The notes: generated from the letters alone by a model not told the origin. A stretch of 64,000 bases of DNA from Niveibacterium sp. SC-1 (GCF_038235435.1 NZ_CP151275.1:4030001-4094000); one strand, 5' to 3'; counted from the first letter of the stretch, positions 53,960-63,341 are shown. Translations and numbers: made by a program.

Positions 53960-54925
53960 ATGTCCGTCTTCACACCGGTTTCCGACGCCGCGATGTCCGA
54001 CTGGCTCGCGGGCTTCGCCGTGGGCCGCCTGGTGAGCCTCAAGGGCATCGAGGCGGGGGTGCAGAACAGCAACTTCTTCGTCACCACCGGCCTCGGGCGC
54101 TATGTACTCACGCTCTTCGAAAGCGTGCCGCGCGCCGACCTGCCCTTCTACCTCAACCTGATGGCGCACCTGGCGCGCCACGGGCTGCCGGTGCCCGCGC
54201 CGATCGCCGACCGCAGCAACGAATACCTGGGCTCGCTCTCGGGCAAGCCCGCCGCCCTGGTCAGCCGGCTCGCCGGTAGTTCCGTAGCCGACCCCGATGC
54301 CGCGCAATGTGCCCGCGTGGGCGCGATGCTTGCCGGCCTGCACCTTGCCGGGCAGTCCTACGGCCGCAAGCAGGAGAATCCGCGCGGCGCAGCCTGGCGC
54401 GCCGCCGCCGCGGCCGCGGTGATGCCGCACCTGCCGGTGGCCGATGCCGCGCTCCTGCAGGAAGAGCTCGCCGCCCAGGCGGCGCTGGACGCGCTGCCGC
54501 TGCCGACCGGCGTGATCCACGCCGACCTCTTCCGTGACAACGTGCTGTGGGACGGCGAGCACATCGGCGGGGTGCTCGATTTCTACTTCGCCTGCCATGA
54601 CACACTTCTCTTCGACCTGGCGGTGACGGTGAATGACTGGTGCGCCAATCCCGACGGCGGCCTAGATCCCGCGCGCTATGCCGCCCTGGTCGCGGCCTAC
54701 CATCTCGACCGACCGCTGGAAGAGGCCGAGCTCGCAGCCTGGCCGCTGATGTTGCGCCGCGCGGCCCTGCGCTTCTGGCTCTCACGGCTGGAGGACTTCC
54801 ACTTGCCGCGGGCCGGCGAGCTGGTGACGGTCAAGGACCCGGCGGAATTCCGTGCGATCCTTCTCTCACGCCGTACCGGTGTCGCTCCCCTGCCCTCGTT
54901 TGTGGGCACTCCCGCCATTCGCTAG
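53960..54925 (+). CDS. thrB: homoserine kinase, APH-like (ThrB type II)
   Basis: A 321-residue kinase. It begins MSVFTPVSDAAMSDWLAGFAVG and has GIEAGVQNSNFFVTT, the phosphotransferase block GVIHADLFRDNVLWDG and VLDFYFACHDTLLFDLAVTVNDW with catalytic and metal-binding aspartates. This is the aminoglycoside-phosphotransferase-like homoserine kinase found in many betaproteobacteria and pseudomonads, unrelated to the GHMP ThrB of E. coli. It phosphorylates homoserine on the way to threonine. Starts 43 bp after DUF2782. Confidence 0.9.
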   Translation: MSVFTPVSDAAMSDWLAGFAVGRLVSLKGIEAGVQNSNFFVTTGLGRYVLTLFESVPRADLPFYLNLMAHLARHGLPVPAPIADRSNEYLGSLSGKPAALVSRLAGSSVADPDAAQCARVGAMLAGLHLAGQSYGRKQENPRGAAWRAAAAAAVMPHLPVADAALLQEELAAQAALDALPLPTGVIHADLFRDNVLWDGEHIGGVLDFYFACHDTLLFDLAVTVNDWCANPDGGLDPARYAALVAAYHLDRPLEEAELAAWPLMLRRAALRFWLSRLEDFHLPRAGELVTVKDPAEFRAILLSRRTGVAPLPSFVGTPAIR

Positions 54926-54967
54926 CATCCTGCCTTTGCTTTCGCGGACCCCTGCGGTCCGGACTTC

Positions 54968-55723
54968 ATGACTCTCCGCACTCCCCCCTCCCCCCGGCGC
55001 GTTGCCGCCTCCCAAGCCCTGCACTGGGTCGCCGAGGGCTGGCGGCTCTTCGCCGCACGCCCGCTGATCTGGCTCGTCATCGCGCTCGTGAGCTTCTCGG
55101 CGCTTGCCATCCTCAGCGTGGTACCCCTGGTCGGCCGCGTCCTCGCCATGGTGGTGCTGCAGGTCCTCGCGGGCGGCATGGTGGCCGCGGCAGACCATCT
55201 ACGGGAACGCGGGGAGCTGCATGTCGCGGAGCTTTTCGAAGGCTTCCGGCAGCATGCCGGCAACCTCGCCATCGTCGGCCTGCTCTTCGGCCTCGCCCTG
55301 ACCATGGCCGGCATCCTCACCGTGATCGTGACCCTGATCGCGTCGGCGATCGCGCGGATCTTTTCCCACCTGCCCTTCGGCATCGACATGCTGGTGCAGG
55401 CACTTTTCGCCGACTGGCTGATCACCGCCGCGGTGACCCTGGTCGTGATGCTCGGCCTGTGGTTCGCGCCCGCCCTGGTCATGCTGGATCGCCGCCCGCC
55501 CTTCGAGGCCATGCGCGCCTCCTTCGCCGCCTGCATCGCCAACCCCGGCGCCACCGCGATCCTGGCGGCACTGCTGGTTTTCGGCGTCCCGACCATCGTG
55601 ACGCTGAGCCTCGGCTTCGGTGTGCTGCTGGTGATCCCGCTCGTCGCCACCACGGCCTACGCCTCCTATCGCGACGTCTTCGCCGCGGAACCCGCTCCCT
55701 TACACGAAGAAGTGGTGATCTGA
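54968..55723 (+). CDS. BPSS1780-type membrane protein
   Basis: A 251-residue inner-membrane protein of unknown function with about six hydrophobic segments. The N-terminal AASQALHWVAEGWRLFAARPLIWLVIALV pattern (amphipathic helix then membrane helix) and the family's central GLWFAPALVMLDRRPPFEAMRASFAACIANP mark it as the BPSS1780-type family common next to thrB. The following gene overlaps its stop (TGATG) and encodes a related protein. Confidence 0.75.
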   Translation: MTLRTPPSPRRVAASQALHWVAEGWRLFAARPLIWLVIALVSFSALAILSVVPLVGRVLAMVVLQVLAGGMVAAADHLRERGELHVAELFEGFRQHAGNLAIVGLLFGLALTMAGILTVIVTLIASAIARIFSHLPFGIDMLVQALFADWLITAAVTLVVMLGLWFAPALVMLDRRPPFEAMRASFAACIANPGATAILAALLVFGVPTIVTLSLGFGVLLVIPLVATTAYASYRDVFAAEPAPLHEEVVI

Positions 55724-56535
55724 TGCAGGTGCGACGCTTCGGTTTCCTGCGCGGCGCGCAGTGGCTGCTGGAAGGCTTTCGCCTCTACCGGGTCAACCCC
55801 TTTTCGCTCGCCGCCAACCTCATGCTCATGTGGCTGGCCCTGATGTTCGCGGGCCTGCTCCTGATGCCTGTGGCCACGCTGATACTGCCCGCGGCCGTGG
55901 CTCCCTGGATCGGCCAGTTGCCGCTGGCCCTGCTGCTGCCCGCACTCTCCGTCGGCATGCTCAACGCTTGCGAAGACCTGCGCCAGGGCCGCCCCTTGTC
56001 GCCAGTGCGCGTGTTCTCCGGCTTGCAGCGCAATGCGCCGCGCCTCTTCGCGCTGGGCGCGATCTACTATGTCGGCACCCTCGTCGCGCTAGCCCTCACC
56101 AGCGCGATGGATGGCGGCATGCTGCTCGCGGCGATGCGCGATAGCAGCAAGCTCGCCAGCGAGGACGTTGATTCGGCCGCCATGCTCCAATCGATGCTGA
56201 CCCTGGTCGTGCTGAGCCTGCCCGCCATGGCCGCGAACTGGTTCGCACCGGCCCTCACCGGCTGGCGCGGGGTTCCGCCGGTCAAAGCAGCCTTCTTCAG
56301 CATCGTCGCCTGCTGGCGCAACGTGGCGGCATTCCTTGGCTACGCGCTGACCGTGCTGGGCTGCTTCTGGCTGCTGCCCAGCCTTCTCGGCGGCATCGTG
56401 GCGCGCGGCGCGCCCCAGTTGGGCGTGAGCCTCATCCTGCTGCTGCCGATGCTGATGGCGCCGGCCCTGTACGGCAGCTTCTACGCCACGACGCGCGACG
56501 TGCTGCCCGAGCTCTTCGATGGCGAAGCGGCCTGA
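55723..56535 (+). CDS. second BPSS1780-like membrane protein
   Basis: A 270-residue membrane protein related to the preceding one: same opening (FLRGAQWLLEGFRLYRVNPFSLAANLMLM), the same central segment (ANWFAPALTGWRGVPPVKAAFFSIVACWRN) and a closing SFYATTRDVLPELF. It has about six membrane helices. Translationally coupled to its relative, so the pair likely forms one complex or arose by duplication. Its end overlaps nadD by 17 bp. Confidence 0.75.
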   Translation: MQVRRFGFLRGAQWLLEGFRLYRVNPFSLAANLMLMWLALMFAGLLLMPVATLILPAAVAPWIGQLPLALLLPALSVGMLNACEDLRQGRPLSPVRVFSGLQRNAPRLFALGAIYYVGTLVALALTSAMDGGMLLAAMRDSSKLASEDVDSAAMLQSMLTLVVLSLPAMAANWFAPALTGWRGVPPVKAAFFSIVACWRNVAAFLGYALTVLGCFWLLPSLLGGIVARGAPQLGVSLILLLPMLMAPALYGSFYATTRDVLPELFDGEAA

Positions 56536-57199
56536 AGACCTGCCGCTGGGCATCCTCGGCGGCACCTTCGACCCGATCCACCTCGCGCACCTGAGGCTGG
56601 CCGAGGAGGCCCTGGACCAGCTCGCCCTGGACCGGGTCAGGCTGATTCCCGCGGGGCAGCCACCGCATCGCCAGTCTCCCCACAGCGGCGCGGCGCATCG
56701 GCTACGAATGGTCGAGCTGGCCGCCGCGGATAACCCGCGCCTGGAGGTGGATCCGGCCGAGGTGCTGGCGCCAGTGGCCAGCTATACGGTTCCCACGCTC
56801 GAACGCCTGCGTGCCGAACTTGGCCCGGCCCGGCCCCTGGTGTTGCTGATGGGAATGGACGCGTTTCTCCGCTTGCCGGACTGGCATCGCTGGGAGGCGC
56901 TGTTCGATCTTGCCCACGTGGCCGTCGCGTCGCGCCCGGGCCACACCTTCGAGCCGGCAGCCTGGCCCACAGCACTGGCCGAGCAGTGGCACCAGCGCCA
57001 GGGCAGCGTTGCGAACCTGGCGGCCGCGCCGGCCGGACGCCTGGTCAGCTTCGGCATTACCCCGCTGGAGATCTCGGCCACGGCGATCCGCGCGACACTC
57101 GCCCGCCATGAAAGTCCCCGCTACCTGTTGCCCGCGGCCGTAGTGGGCTATATTGCCCTGCACCATCTCTATTCGCCCGCAGTTGGCCGCTGCGACTGA
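56519..57199 (+). CDS. nadD: nicotinate-nucleotide adenylyltransferase
   Basis: A 226-residue enzyme that adenylates nicotinate mononucleotide in NAD synthesis. The nucleotidyltransferase motif LGILGGTFDPIHLAHL and the C-terminal ITPLEISATAIRATLA (ISxTxxR type) are clear, with LIPAGQPPHR and LLMGMDAFLRLPDWHRW between them. Start overlaps the preceding gene. First gene of the conserved block nadD-rsfS-rlmH-maf-rng. Confidence 0.93.
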   Translation: MAKRPEDLPLGILGGTFDPIHLAHLRLAEEALDQLALDRVRLIPAGQPPHRQSPHSGAAHRLRMVELAAADNPRLEVDPAEVLAPVASYTVPTLERLRAELGPARPLVLLMGMDAFLRLPDWHRWEALFDLAHVAVASRPGHTFEPAAWPTALAEQWHQRQGSVANLAAAPAGRLVSFGITPLEISATAIRATLARHESPRYLLPAAVVGYIALHHLYSPAVGRCD

Positions 57200-57223
57200 A
57201 CCCTTGGAGGACCACTAGCCCGA

Positions 57224-57589
57224 ATGGATATCCGCAAACTTCAGAAAATCGTTGTCGAAGCCCTTGAAGACATCAAGGCCAAAGACATCGAGATCATCAA
57301 CACCACCAAGCTCACCGCCCTTTTCGACCGCATCGTGATTGCCAGTGCGGATTCGACCCGGCAGACCAAGGCGCTCGCGCGCAACGTGCAGGACAAGGTC
57401 CGCGAAGCCGGCGGGGAAGTGATCAGCGTGGAAGGCGAACAGACCGGCGAATGGGTGCTGGTCGATCTGGGCGACATCGTGGTGCACCTGATGCAGCCCG
57501 CCGTTCGCAACTACTACAACCTGGAAGAGATCTGGTCCACGACGCCGGCCCGCCGCGGTCGTTTGCTCGCGGAAGCGCATGGCGAGTGA
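57224..57589 (+). CDS. rsfS: ribosomal silencing factor RsfS
   Basis: A 121-residue protein with the Iojap/RsfS pattern: VVEALEDIKAKDIEIINTTKLTALFDRIVIASADSTRQTKALA and DLGDIVVHLMQPAVRNYYNLEEIW. It binds protein L14 on the large subunit and blocks subunit joining under starvation. A GGAGGA ribosome site precedes the ATG by about 12 bp. Confidence 0.95.
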   Translation: MDIRKLQKIVVEALEDIKAKDIEIINTTKLTALFDRIVIASADSTRQTKALARNVQDKVREAGGEVISVEGEQTGEWVLVDLGDIVVHLMQPAVRNYYNLEEIWSTTPARRGRLLAEAHGE

Positions 57590-57610
57590 GCCCGGGCGCG
57601 GTGACGCGCG

Positions 57611-58081
57611 ATGAGGCTGCACATCCTCGCCGTCGGCACCCGCATGCCGGGCTGGGTGGATGAAGCCTTCCAGGACTTCGCCAAGCGCATGCCGCGCGAG
57701 TGCGCGATCGAGCTCGTCGAGCTCAAGGCCGAGCCGCGCACCAGCGGCAAGACGCCTGAGCAGATGATGGCCGCGGAGGCCGAGCGCATCCGCGCGGCGC
57801 TCCCGGCCCGCCATCGCCTGGTGATTCTCGACGAGCGCGGCGCCGACCTGAGCACCAAGCAGCTCGCCCAGCGCCTCACCGCCTGGCAGGAAGCCGGCGA
57901 GGACGTTGCTCTGGTAATCGGCGGGCCCGACGGTCTCGCCCCCGGCCTGAAGGAGGCGGCTACCGAGAAGCTGCGGCTGTCCAGCCTGACCCTGCCGCAT
58001 GCCATGGTGCGGGTGCTGCTGGCCGAGGCGCTCTATCGCGCCTGGAGCGTAACCCGCAATCACCCCTATCATCGCGAGTGA
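57611..58081 (+). CDS. rlmH: 23S rRNA (pseudouridine1915-N3)-methyltransferase RlmH
   Basis: A 156-residue SPOUT methyltransferase: [26 protein letters not shown] at the start, [30 protein letters not shown] (knotted SAM site) and a C-terminal [23 protein letters not shown]. It methylates pseudouridine 1915 in helix 69 of 23S rRNA on the 70S ribosome. Confidence 0.95.
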   Translation: MRLHILAVGTRMPGWVDEAFQDFAKRMPRECAIELVELKAEPRTSGKTPEQMMAAEAERIRAALPARHRLVILDERGADLSTKQLAQRLTAWQEAGEDVALVIGGPDGLAPGLKEAATEKLRLSSLTLPHAMVRVLLAEALYRAWSVTRNHPYHRE

Positions 58082-58116
58082 CGCACCAACGCGCGTCACC
58101 ACCCTCGAACCCCATC

Positions 58117-58728
58117 ATGCTTCCGCGCCGCATCTACCTCGCCTCCCGCAGCCCCCGCCGCCGCGAACTGCTGACCCAGATCGGCATCGCCTTCGACACC
58201 CTGATCTTCCGCGTCCCGCCGCGCGAAGACGAAGACATTTCCGAGGCCGCCCTGGAAGGCGAATCGGTTGAGGACTACGTGGTGCGGGTCGCCCGGGCCA
58301 AGGCCAAGGGCGGGCTCGAACGCGTGGGCTGGCGACGCATGATGCCGCGCCCGGTCCTCTCGGCCGACACGACCCTGGACCTGGATGGCGCGATCGTCGG
58401 CAAGCCTGCCGACGCCGAGGATGCGATCCGCATCCTTGAAAACCTCTCCGGGCGCAGCCATCGCGTGCTGACCTGCGTCGCGGTCGCCGACGACCAGCGC
58501 CTGGAGCACCGCCTGTCGGTCAGCACGGTGCGCTTCGGTCCGCTCAGCCGCGAAGAGATCCGGCGCTATGTCGCCTCGGGGGAACCCCTGGACAAGGCCG
58601 GCGCCTACGGCATCCAGGGCCGTGCCGGCCTTTTCGTCGCCGAGATCCAGGGCTCCTACACCGGCATCATGGGTCTGCCGCTGTTCGAGACGGCCAACCT
58701 GCTGCGCGGCTTCGGCATCGAAACCTGA
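58117..58728 (+). CDS. maf: Maf-family nucleoside triphosphate pyrophosphatase
   Basis: A 203-residue protein with the Maf start (IYLASRSPRRRELLTQIG), the catalytic SADTTLDLDGAIVGKP, LSGRSHRVLTCVAVA and KAGAYGIQGRAGLFVAEIQGSYTGIMGLP. Relatives of the YhdE group hydrolyse dTTP and UTP, including modified forms. Start uncertain: a GTG at 58078 overlaps the rlmH stop and would add 13 residues, but the ATG at 58117 begins where the family begins. Confidence 0.92.
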   Translation: MLPRRIYLASRSPRRRELLTQIGIAFDTLIFRVPPREDEDISEAALEGESVEDYVVRVARAKAKGGLERVGWRRMMPRPVLSADTTLDLDGAIVGKPADAEDAIRILENLSGRSHRVLTCVAVADDQRLEHRLSVSTVRFGPLSREEIRRYVASGEPLDKAGAYGIQGRAGLFVAEIQGSYTGIMGLPLFETANLLRGFGIET

Positions 58729-58923
58729 GCCGACCCCGCCGGCCGCCTCGCGACCGGCCACCCGCAGAGCGGATCTGCGCCCACTGCTTTCCACTGTCTG
58801 CGCGCGGCGTCACGCGACCACCCCGGGCGCTGAGGCTAGAATGCGCCGTCGGCTCACGATTCGCGATGCCCAAGCGCCTCCCCGCGGGGACGCTTGCGCA
58901 TCACATATCGCAGCGGTGCCCAA

Positions 58924-60378
58924 ATGAGCGAAGCATTCCTCATCAACTTCACCCCCCAGGAAACACGGGTCGCCCTGATCGAAAACGGAGCCGTCCAGGA
59001 GCTGCATGTCGAGCGCGAGCACTCGCGCGGATTCGTCGGGAACGTCTATCTGGGCAAGGTCGTCCGCGTGCTGCCCGGCATGCAGTCGGCCTTCATCGAC
59101 ATTGGCCTGGAACGCACGGCCTTCCTGCATGTGGCCGACATCTGGCTGGACCGCACGGCCGGCGAACAGACCCGGCCGATCGAGAAGATCCTGCACGAGG
59201 GCCAGAGCCTCGTCGTGCAGGTGCTCAAGGATCCGATCGGCACCAAGGGCGCGCGGCTCTCGACCCAGATCAGCATTGCCGGGCGCATGCTGGTCTATCT
59301 GCCGCAGGAAAAGCACATCGGAATCTCGCAGCGGATCGAAAGCGAGGAAGGTCGCAACGCCTTGCGCGAACGCCTGCAGCGGCTGATTCCCGCAGAAGAG
59401 GCCGGCGGCTACATCGTGCGCACGATTGCCGCGAAAGCCAGCGACGAGGAGCTTGGCGCCGACATCACCTATCTGCGCAAGCTCTGGAGCGAGATCAAGA
59501 GCCGCAGCGTCGGCGCCTTCCCGCCGCGCGCGCTGTACCACGACCTCACGCTGGCGCAGCGCGTGCTGCGCGACCTGGTGACGCCGGAGACCGAGCGCAT
59601 CATCATCGACTCGCGCGAGAACTTCCAGAAGCTCAACGCCTTCGCCACCGAGTACATGACGCAGGTGACCGCGCTGCTGGAACACTACAGCGGCGAGCGC
59701 ACGCTTTTCGACCTGCATGGCGTCGAGGACGAGATCCAGAAGGCGCTCTCGCGACGGGTCGACCTCAAGAGCGGTGGCTACCTGATCGTGGACCAGACCG
59801 AAGCGCTGACCACCATCGATGTGAACACGGGCGGCTTCGTCGGCGCGCGCACCTTCGACGACACGGTTTTCAAGACCAATCTCGAAGCCGCCCAGGCAAT
59901 CGCGCGCCAGCTGCGCCTGCGCAACCTCGGCGGAATCATCCTGATCGACTTCATCGACATGGAGAACGAGGAGCACCGCAGCCAGGTGCTCGGCGAGCTG
60001 AACAAGGCGCTCGCGCGCGACCACACCAAGGTCTCGGTCGGTGGCTTCACTGGCCTGGGGCTGGTGGAGATGACACGCAAGCGCACCCGCGAATCGCTTG
60101 CCCACATCCTGTGCGAGGCCTGTCCGACCTGCGGTGGCCGTGGCGAGATCAAGACGGCCCGCACGGTGGCCTACGAAGTGTTGCGCGATCTCGTGCGCGA
60201 GGCACGTCAGTTCAATGCGCGCGAGTTCCGCATCCTCGCTGCGCCCACGGTCATCGATCTCTTCCTCGACGAGGAAGCGCAGGCCTTGGCGATGTTGTCG
60301 GACTTCGTCGGCAAGCCGATCTCGCTGCATGCGGAATCGAGCTACAACCCCGAGCAGTTCGACATCGTCTTGCTGTGA
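58924..60378 (+). CDS. rng: ribonuclease G
   Basis: A 484-residue RNase E/G-type endoribonuclease. It has the S1 region (GNVYLGKVVRVLPGMQSAFIDIGLERTAFLHVAD), the catalytic aspartates in TTIDVNTGGFVG and IILIDFIDME, and the zinc-link cysteines in ILCEACPTCGGRGEI. The long C-terminal scaffold of RNase E is absent, so this is RNase G. It matures the 5' end of 16S rRNA and degrades some mRNAs. A TAGAAT at about 58837 may be its -10 box. Overlaps the HAD gene by four bases. Confidence 0.92.
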   Translation: MSEAFLINFTPQETRVALIENGAVQELHVEREHSRGFVGNVYLGKVVRVLPGMQSAFIDIGLERTAFLHVADIWLDRTAGEQTRPIEKILHEGQSLVVQVLKDPIGTKGARLSTQISIAGRMLVYLPQEKHIGISQRIESEEGRNALRERLQRLIPAEEAGGYIVRTIAAKASDEELGADITYLRKLWSEIKSRSVGAFPPRALYHDLTLAQRVLRDLVTPETERIIIDSRENFQKLNAFATEYMTQVTALLEHYSGERTLFDLHGVEDEIQKALSRRVDLKSGGYLIVDQTEALTTIDVNTGGFVGARTFDDTVFKTNLEAAQAIARQLRLRNLGGIILIDFIDMENEEHRSQVLGELNKALARDHTKVSVGGFTGLGLVEMTRKRTRESLAHILCEACPTCGGRGEIKTARTVAYEVLRDLVREARQFNAREFRILAAPTVIDLFLDEEAQALAMLSDFVGKPISLHAESSYNPEQFDIVLL

Positions 60379-61022
60379 AGATCGGCGCCTTCGTCTTCGA
60401 CATGGACGGCCTGTTGCTCGACAGCGAGCGCATCGCCTTTGCCTGCGGCCAACAGGCCTGCGAGAACCTGGGCGTGCCCTGGCGGACCGAAGTGGCGCTG
60501 GCGATGATCGGGCGCAACGCACGCGACAACGCCGCACTGATGCTCTCGGAATACGGCGCGGACTTCCCCATCGCCCGCCACCAGACCGAGTTCGCCCGCC
60601 TCTACGCTGCCGCGATCGACGCCGGCGAGATCCCGCTCAAGCCGGGCGTCACCACCCTGCTCGACCGCCTGGACGAACTTGAACTGCCGCGCGCCGTCGC
60701 GACATCTACCGCACGCGAACGGGCCGAACACAAACTCGCCCGTGTCGGCATCCTCGATCGCTTCGACCTGATCGTCGGCGGTGACGAAGTACAACGTGGC
60801 AAGCCGGCGCCGGACATCTTCCTTGCCGCCGCCGCGCGGCTCGACGTCGCGCCGGCGCGCTGCCTCGCGCTGGAGGATTCGAATGCCGGCATCCGTGCCG
60901 CTCTTGCCGCGGGCATGCAGGTGCGGATGATCCCCGACCTGCTGCAGCCGGAGCCCGATGTGCTGGCGGCCGGCGTGCCCATTCTCGCCTCGCTCGCCGA
61001 CGTGCTGGAGATCCTCGAATGA
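60375..61022 (+). CDS. HAD-superfamily phosphatase (CbbY/YcjU-like)
   Basis: A 215-residue HAD hydrolase starting at a GTG overlapping the rng stop. Motif I is FVFDMDGLLLDSE, with a helical cap domain, motif II threonine/serine in AVATSTARE, motif III lysine in RGKPAPDIF and motif IV in CLALEDSNAGIRAAL. This is the phosphatase / phosphoglucomutase-like branch; the substrate (sugar phosphate or nucleotide) cannot be read from sequence. Coupled to rng and to the secreted protein after it. Confidence 0.85.
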   Translation: MKIGAFVFDMDGLLLDSERIAFACGQQACENLGVPWRTEVALAMIGRNARDNAALMLSEYGADFPIARHQTEFARLYAAAIDAGEIPLKPGVTTLLDRLDELELPRAVATSTARERAEHKLARVGILDRFDLIVGGDEVQRGKPAPDIFLAAAARLDVAPARCLALEDSNAGIRAALAAGMQVRMIPDLLQPEPDVLAAGVPILASLADVLEILE

Positions 61023-61372
61023 AACGCCTGTTGCACGTAGCCCTGTGGCTCGCCGCGCTTTCTACGACGCCCGTCTTCGCCGAAGGCCCGGGCCTCGGCC
61101 AGGTGAACGGCGACGCGCCCATCGGCTCGCAGGCCTTCTGCCTCTTCCTGCTGCCCGGCGACGCGAGCGCACAACGCTGGCTCAACCTCGCCATCGTGCA
61201 GTACGTCGAAGTCCGGCCCGACATGGTCGTCATCAATTACGGCGGAGGCAATTTCGGCAGTGGCTATGAGGTCAAGATTCCGGTGAAGAGCAGCGAAGAA
61301 GCCAACGCCCAGCTCGCGCGCCTGCGTCAGACCGCGGAGTCCTGCAAGCGTCAGCCCCGGAACGCACCATGA
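61019..61372 (+). CDS. small secreted protein of unknown function
   Basis: A 117-residue protein with a signal peptide (MKRLLHVALWLAALSTTPVFA) and a short mature region holding two cysteines (AFCLFLL and ESCKRQ) that could form a disulfide in the periplasm. The middle reads LNLAIVQYVEVRPDMVVINYGGGNFGSGYEVKIPV. I do not recognise a family. Its ATG overlaps the HAD stop and its own stop overlaps the next gene, so it is a real part of this operon. Confidence 0.7.
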   Translation: MKRLLHVALWLAALSTTPVFAEGPGLGQVNGDAPIGSQAFCLFLLPGDASAQRWLNLAIVQYVEVRPDMVVINYGGGNFGSGYEVKIPVKSSEEANAQLARLRQTAESCKRQPRNAP

Positions 61373-61986
61373 AGCTGATCGGCATGCTCGATTCGCCCTA
61401 TGTGCGGCGCGTGGCCGTGTCGGCGCAGCTGATGGGCTTGGACCTGGACCATGAATCGGTCTCGGTCTTCCGCCATGTCGAGCGCTTTCGCGCCGTCAAT
61501 CCGCTGGTCAAGGCGCCGACCCTGGTCTGCGACGACGGCGGCTTTCTGGTCGACAGCAGCCTGATCCTCGATTTCCTCGAAACACAGGTGGCGCCTGAGC
61601 GCCGGCTGATGCCTGTCGATCCGGCCGCGCGCCTGCTCGCCCTGCGCCGCACGGGCATCGCGCTGATCGCGATGGAAAAGGCCGTGCAGTACTACTACGA
61701 GGGCGGCCTGCGTCCCGCCGACAAGCGTTGGGAAGACTGGCGCAGCCGCGTGCTGAGCCAGCTGGCAGAAGCCTTCGGCCTGCTCGAGTCCGCGCTGGCC
61801 GCGCGCGACGGCGACTGGTTCGGTGGCGCGCACCAGGACGCCGCGGATGTCGCGACCGCCGTCGCCTGGCGCTTCTGCCAGTTCATGCATCCGGGCCTGG
61901 TCGCGCCCGCGCAGTTCCCGGCTCTGGCCGCACACAGCGCGCGGGCCGAGGCGCTGCCGGAATTCATCGCCTTCCCACTGGAATGA
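61369..61986 (+). CDS. glutathione S-transferase family protein
   Basis: A 205-residue protein with a thioredoxin-like N-terminus (KLIGMLDSPYVRRVAVSAQLMGLDLDHE; the SPY/V segment is the usual catalytic Ser-Pro turn), the glutathione-binding VDSSLILDFLE and an all-helical C-terminal domain (DVATAVAWRFCQF). Such bacterial GSTs serve detoxification or dehalogenation; nothing fixes the substrate. Last gene before a strong terminator. Confidence 0.85.
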   Translation: MKLIGMLDSPYVRRVAVSAQLMGLDLDHESVSVFRHVERFRAVNPLVKAPTLVCDDGGFLVDSSLILDFLETQVAPERRLMPVDPAARLLALRRTGIALIAMEKAVQYYYEGGLRPADKRWEDWRSRVLSQLAEAFGLLESALAARDGDWFGGAHQDAADVATAVAWRFCQFMHPGLVAPAQFPALAAHSARAEALPEFIAFPLE

Positions 61987-62013
61987 AAGCGGGGCCGGCT
62001 CCCGGCCCCGTTT
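61987..62013 (+). terminator. bidirectional intrinsic terminator
   Basis: A stem of about 12 bp (AAGCGGGGCCGG / CCGGCCCCGTTT) with a 3-base loop directly after the GST stop. The flanking A and T runs are short but it sits between two convergent genes and can serve both strands. Confidence 0.8.
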
Positions 62014-62026
62014 CCCCGAACAAGCT

Positions 62027-62767
62027 TCAGGCCGTGGTGATCGCGCGCGTGCCCGATCCTTCTTCCGGCTTGCCGATGCCGTAGGCCTGCGCCAGCTGCA
62101 TCAGGCGGTGCATCAGGGTCGCATTCGAATCGGAACCCGAAGCGCTTGAGGTGCTGCTGCCGTCCGAACTCGTTCCGCTTTTGGCGGCCTGCGCCTCCTT
62201 GTAGGCCATGGCCTCCTTGAAGCTCACCTTGCCGTCCTTGTCGGTGTCTGCCGCGTCGAAGTTCTGCACCAGCGCGTTGAGGTCGCTGGCCTGCGAGCTG
62301 CTCTGGTCTTCGACGCCGCTCGCCATGCTGCTGAGCTGGTCCTTGGTCATGCCCTTGTCGTCACCACCACCGCCGCCGGGCGGCGGGGGCGGCGGCCGGT
62401 TGCCACCAGCCTCGCCGATCGCCTGGCTCATGCGCGACTGCTGGAACTGCGCGTCCATCTGGTCGGCGAGCTTGGTCAGACTGTCCGACATCTCTTGCTT
62501 GGTGAGCTTGCCGTCGCCATCGCTGCCGAGCGCGGAGAAGAGCTTGTCCGCATCGTCGTTGGCACTGCCGGTGCTGCTGCCGTTCTGCAGCCCGCTCAGG
62601 GCGCTCTGCAGATCCGCCGCCTCGATGTAGCCCTTGCCGCCACTGTCGAGCTTGTCGAACAGATCGCTCGCCATCTGCGAGGGATCGGGGCGTCGCCGCG
62701 TATTGCTGCTTTCGAGTCCTTGATAGGCGTAAGCGCTGGATCCGCTCACGCCGCTGATCGTGCTCAT
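62027..62767 (-). CDS. EF-hand calcium-binding protein
   Basis: A 246-residue, Ser/Gly/Asp-rich protein without a classic signal peptide. It has at least two good EF-hand loops, SDGDGKLTKQE (about residue 85) and DTDKDGKVSFKE (about residue 185), plus a degenerate one, DSGGKGYIEAAD (about residue 48). A proline and glycine run (PPPPPPGGGGG) splits the two halves. The N-terminus (MSTISGVSGSSAYAYQG) is like those of secreted EF-hand proteins such as XopAW relatives. Calcium-dependent export or signalling is possible. A good AAAGGA site precedes the ATG. Monocistronic and convergent with the GST operon. Confidence 0.8.
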   Translation of the reverse strand: MSTISGVSGSSAYAYQGLESSNTRRRPDPSQMASDLFDKLDSGGKGYIEAADLQSALSGLQNGSSTGSANDDADKLFSALGSDGDGKLTKQEMSDSLTKLADQMDAQFQQSRMSQAIGEAGGNRPPPPPPGGGGGDDKGMTKDQLSSMASGVEDQSSSQASDLNALVQNFDAADTDKDGKVSFKEAMAYKEAQAAKSGTSSDGSSTSSASGSDSNATLMHRLMQLAQAYGIGKPEEGSGTRAITTA

Positions 62768-63341
62768 GGTCGTCCTTTCCGTCCGCACATCGCGGACTTG
62801 CCGTTTTCCGTTGCGAGGGCCTCTTCTGCCATCGGCGCCGTGGCACTGCTCCGCCGGCGCCCAGGTCCTTCAGCAAGTTGTCGGCCGCGAAAGCGTCCGG
62901 CCACAGGTCGCGACGCGCAAAGTCGCGTGACGTCGCGTCAAGAAACAGGCAAGGAATCGACACAAACGATGCCGTCCGCATGCAGCAAACCTGTTCGAAG
63001 GGACGAGTGGCAGTTTCTGCCGTCGCGACGTCCTAGTCGCCACGCGGACTTTCCGTCCCAAGAGGCAGCGCATGACGTTTTTTTGCCTTGTGCGATCCCG
63101 CGGGCCGGCCAGCGCTTGCCGCCCGCACGACCGGGAGACAGCGAACGGCAGCGCGGCCTCGCACGACCCGCCCGCGACGCTTTGCGACACATCCGATGCG
63201 GTGCTAGAGTCACGCCCCTCGGGCGCGCAGGGCGCCCCTCTCGTGAAAGCGCAAGCACCTGCCAGCACCGATACTGCTGATTTCCGCTGTTCCTTACTCA
63301 TGCCGTCTGCGAGAACCGGCGCCTTTGACTAAGGAACCCGC
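62768..63341. other. 574-bp intergenic region
   Basis: No convincing gene. It should hold the promoter of the EF-hand gene (leftward) and of the unknown gene at 63342 (rightward). A TTGCGA and a TGCTAGAGT at about 63182-63210, spaced as -35 and -10, are weak candidates for the rightward promoter. Otherwise I see nothing definite. Confidence 0.4.
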
